Source: Eubacteriales bacterium
GTDB lineage: Bacteria; Bacillota; Clostridia; Oscillospirales; CAG-382
Reading direction: 5' to 3'
DNA: 8,298 bases
Assembly: GCA_028701715.1 (NCBI GenBank)
Contig: JAQVQF010000100.1
Coordinates: 1 to 8,298, forward strand
The notes under the pieces were generated by a model. That model did no database searches and had not been told where the DNA came from. It saw only the letters and a list, made by a program, of their open reading frames with translations. The translations under genes and the position numbers were made by a program. Positions 7,243 to 8,298 of this stretch are shown here, in pieces; position 1 is the stretch's first letter, and each line of letters starts with the position of its first letter.

Positions 7243-7290
7243 GCCCATGCAATCTTTCATTCCCATTTGTGCAAGCCTCAAGGCATGGGC
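7243..7290 (+). promoter_or_regulatory. Inverted repeat covering the start region of the cohesin-dockerin gene
   Basis: GCCCATGC (7243-7250) and GCATGGGC (7283-7290) are an exact 8-bp inverted repeat around a 32-nt loop that also holds a small GCC-TCAA-GGC stem sharing the right arm. The left arm contains the ATG of a possible leader peptide. The right arm holds the only G-rich stretch at ribosome-site distance from the main ATG. Folding could therefore hide both start regions; this is inference from the sequence. Confidence 0.45.
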
Positions 7291-7300
7291 ATTATTATGA
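7247..7300 (+). CDS. Possible 17-codon leader peptide overlapping the next start (ATGA)
   Basis: An ATG at 7247 opens a 17-codon frame, MQSFIPICASLKAWALL, whose TGA stop (7298-7300) overlaps the ATG of the cohesin-dockerin gene (7297-7299) in an ATGA junction. AGGTG (7235-7239) lies 7 nt upstream and is a better ribosome site than anything before the main ATG. It could deliver ribosomes to the main gene by translational coupling. It is short, and chance cannot be excluded. Confidence 0.3.
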   Translation: MQSFIPICASLKAWALL

Positions 7301-8178
7301 AAAAAGTCACAGCTATTATTCTGTTGATAATATCGGTAACGCTGCTTTTTTCGTCGGGGGTAGCCTCGGCTTCGGAGGAGACGTTCGTTTTCGAGCTGTC
7401 CTCTTCGAGCGTTCTGTCTTTTCGGGAATGTCCGGTAATACTGTCCTTCAAAACGAATCCGGGCATATCCGCCGGGGCCTTGAACATTACCTATGATTAC
7501 ACCAAGGTTGCGTTATTGCGATACGAGATAGCGGAAGGCTTTTCCGCCGATGTCATATCCGTAATCGATAACAAATACGGTCAGATAAGATTTGTGTTTT
7601 TATCCGGCAGCGGGACGGTGCGCGATATCGGACAGGTGCTTAAGCTTTATTTCGTTTCGACGGCTCTAACGTCCTGTTCTTCCGACATTACCGTGACGAC
7701 GGGCGCGAATGCGTTATATGACGAGGAATACAATCCCGCCGTGTACAGCTGCGTATCGGGCAGCGCGGTTTTTATCTCCTCCGAATTCTGGCTAAAAGAG
7801 GAAAGCGCGTATTTGCTTGACTTTGACGGCAGGAAAATAACCGGGGTGTTACCCGGCACTTCAACGGAAGCGTTTACCGCGAATTTTAGCGGCAGCTTCG
7901 AGCTTATCGCCGCAAATCCTTTGGTGGGCACGGGAACGAGTGTAAACGCGAATGACGAAAGCTATTATATCGTGGTACGCGGGGATGTTAACGGCGACGG
8001 GACCGTGGGCGTAATGGATTATATATCAATACGGCTGTCGCTGCTCGGTATATCACCGCTCGAGGGTATCCGTCTTGAAGCCGCGGATGCGGATTTAAAC
8101 GGCGCGCTTTCGGTTACCGATTATATTCTTATCCGTCTGTATATTCTCGGGATTTCCGACTTATATCGACAAAATTGA
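7297..8178 (+). CDS. Secreted cohesin-like plus dockerin protein
   Basis: This 293-residue exported protein has a signal peptide (about 1-25, cut near VASA), then a cohesin-like beta-sandwich (about 29-160) with the hallmarks xCPVILSFKTNPGISAGALNITYD and later IGQVLKLYFV. A small linker domain (about 163-226) contains ITGVLPGTST and NPLVGTGT, a pattern often found before dockerins in clostridia. The C-terminus is a type I dockerin (about 228-293) with two calcium loops: D230-N232-D234-T236-D241 and D264-D266-N268-D275, each followed by a DYIxIRLxxLG helix. The order cohesin then dockerin is that of small adaptor scaffoldins such as ScaC of Ruminococcus flavefaciens, so it may link a dockerin partner to a larger scaffold; that role is inference. 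A GTG start at 7237 would add 20 residues in front of a normal signal peptide, so I use 7297, although its ribosome site is weak. A terminator follows directly. Confidence 0.85.
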   Translation: MKKVTAIILLIISVTLLFSSGVASASEETFVFELSSSSVLSFRECPVILSFKTNPGISAGALNITYDYTKVALLRYEIAEGFSADVISVIDNKYGQIRFVFLSGSGTVRDIGQVLKLYFVSTALTSCSSDITVTTGANALYDEEYNPAVYSCVSGSAVFISSEFWLKEESAYLLDFDGRKITGVLPGTSTEAFTANFSGSFELIAANPLVGTGTSVNANDESYYIVVRGDVNGDGTVGVMDYISIRLSLLGISPLEGIRLEAADADLNGALSVTDYILIRLYILGISDLYRQN

Positions 8179-8187
8179 GAAATAATC

Positions 8188-8221
8188 CACAAGACAAGGC
8201 TTTTGGGTCTTGTGCATTTTT
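8188..8221 (+). terminator. Rho-independent terminator after the cohesin-dockerin gene
   Basis: CACAAGAC (8188-8195) pairs exactly with GTCTTGTG (8207-8214). It is followed by CATTTTT, a T-run of five. It begins 9 nt after the stop codon and just before the next promoter. Confidence 0.8.
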
Positions 8222-8226
8222 ACCAC

Positions 8227-8254
8227 TTGACAAACCGAACATTTGTGCTATAAT
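8227..8254 (+). promoter_or_regulatory. Near-consensus sigma-A promoter with extended -10
   Basis: There is a perfect TTGACA (8227-8232), a 16-bp spacer and a perfect TATAAT (8249-8254) preceded by TGC, the extended -10 element. It points right, to a gene outside the window. Transcription should begin near 8261. A promoter this strong is usually held by a repressor, in line with the operator-like sequence in its spacer. Confidence 0.9.
8236..8248 (+). promoter_or_regulatory. LexA (SOS) box inside the promoter spacer
   Basis: CGAACATTTGTGC matches the Gram-positive LexA/DinR operator pattern GAAC-N4-GTTC with one mismatch (GTGC for GTTC). It fills the gap between -35 and -10, where a bound repressor would block polymerase. 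The target gene is not visible; lexA itself or another SOS gene would fit. Confidence 0.65.
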
Positions 8255-8276
8255 GAAAGTGTAAGAAACAACCGAA

Positions 8277-8298
8277 ATTGTATATGATTGTATATGAT
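8277..8298. repeat. 10-bp tandem repeat at the right edge
   Basis: ATTGTATATG occurs twice in tandem and continues as AT into the window end. It lies in the expected untranslated leader of the promoter at 8227-8254. The copy number cannot be known from here. Confidence 0.6.

Noticed and set aside
7190..7296. Riboswitch (cyclic-di-GMP or cobalamin type) before the cohesin-dockerin gene
   Set aside because: GCAAGCCTCAAGGC recalls part of the GEMM core, but the remaining conserved blocks (the 5' CACAGGGCAAACC-type block and the GGTAGGTAGC-type stem) are absent. No known class fits.

Overview
The window looks like chromosomal DNA of a low-to-moderate-GC Gram-positive anaerobe, most likely a clostridial (Oscillospiraceae-like) gut or rumen bacterium. 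Pointers are lipoproteins with acidic serine-rich linkers, a cohesin/dockerin protein, a short-type prolyl-tRNA synthetase with a C-terminal cysteine cluster, AGGAGG-type ribosome sites, sigma-A promoters of Firmicutes type and a Gram-positive-type LexA box. The taxon is inferred from family resemblance, not proven.

Layout: two divergent blocks meet at about 5344-5583. The leftward block, in transcription order from the centre, holds a 176-aa probable lipoprotein and, 19 nt later, an 855-aa membrane-anchored surface protein built of InlB-B-type repeats. A separate promoter then drives a 530-aa orphan solute-binding lipoprotein that ends at a perfect 42-bp palindrome. Last comes the 5' end of a SufC-like ABC ATPase with its own strong, doubled promoter, cut by the window edge. 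The rightward block holds proS (prolyl-tRNA synthetase), a 279-nt spacer with hairpins and a possible 17-codon leader peptide, and a secreted protein with one cohesin-like domain and a C-terminal dockerin. That gene ends at a clear terminator. A near-consensus promoter with a LexA-like operator between -35 and -10 follows and faces a gene beyond the right edge.

How the genes work together: four of the six genes encode exported or surface proteins (two lipoproteins, a membrane-anchored repeat protein, a cohesin-dockerin protein). They suggest cell-surface attachment and nutrient capture. proS and the SufC-like ATPase are housekeeping. No permease, glycoside hydrolase, mobile element, CRISPR array, tRNA or rRNA is visible. 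The least ordinary parts are regulatory: the overlapping divergent promoters, the repeat-bearing leader of the 176-aa/855-aa unit, the structured leader of the cohesin-dockerin gene, and the probable SOS promoter at the right edge.
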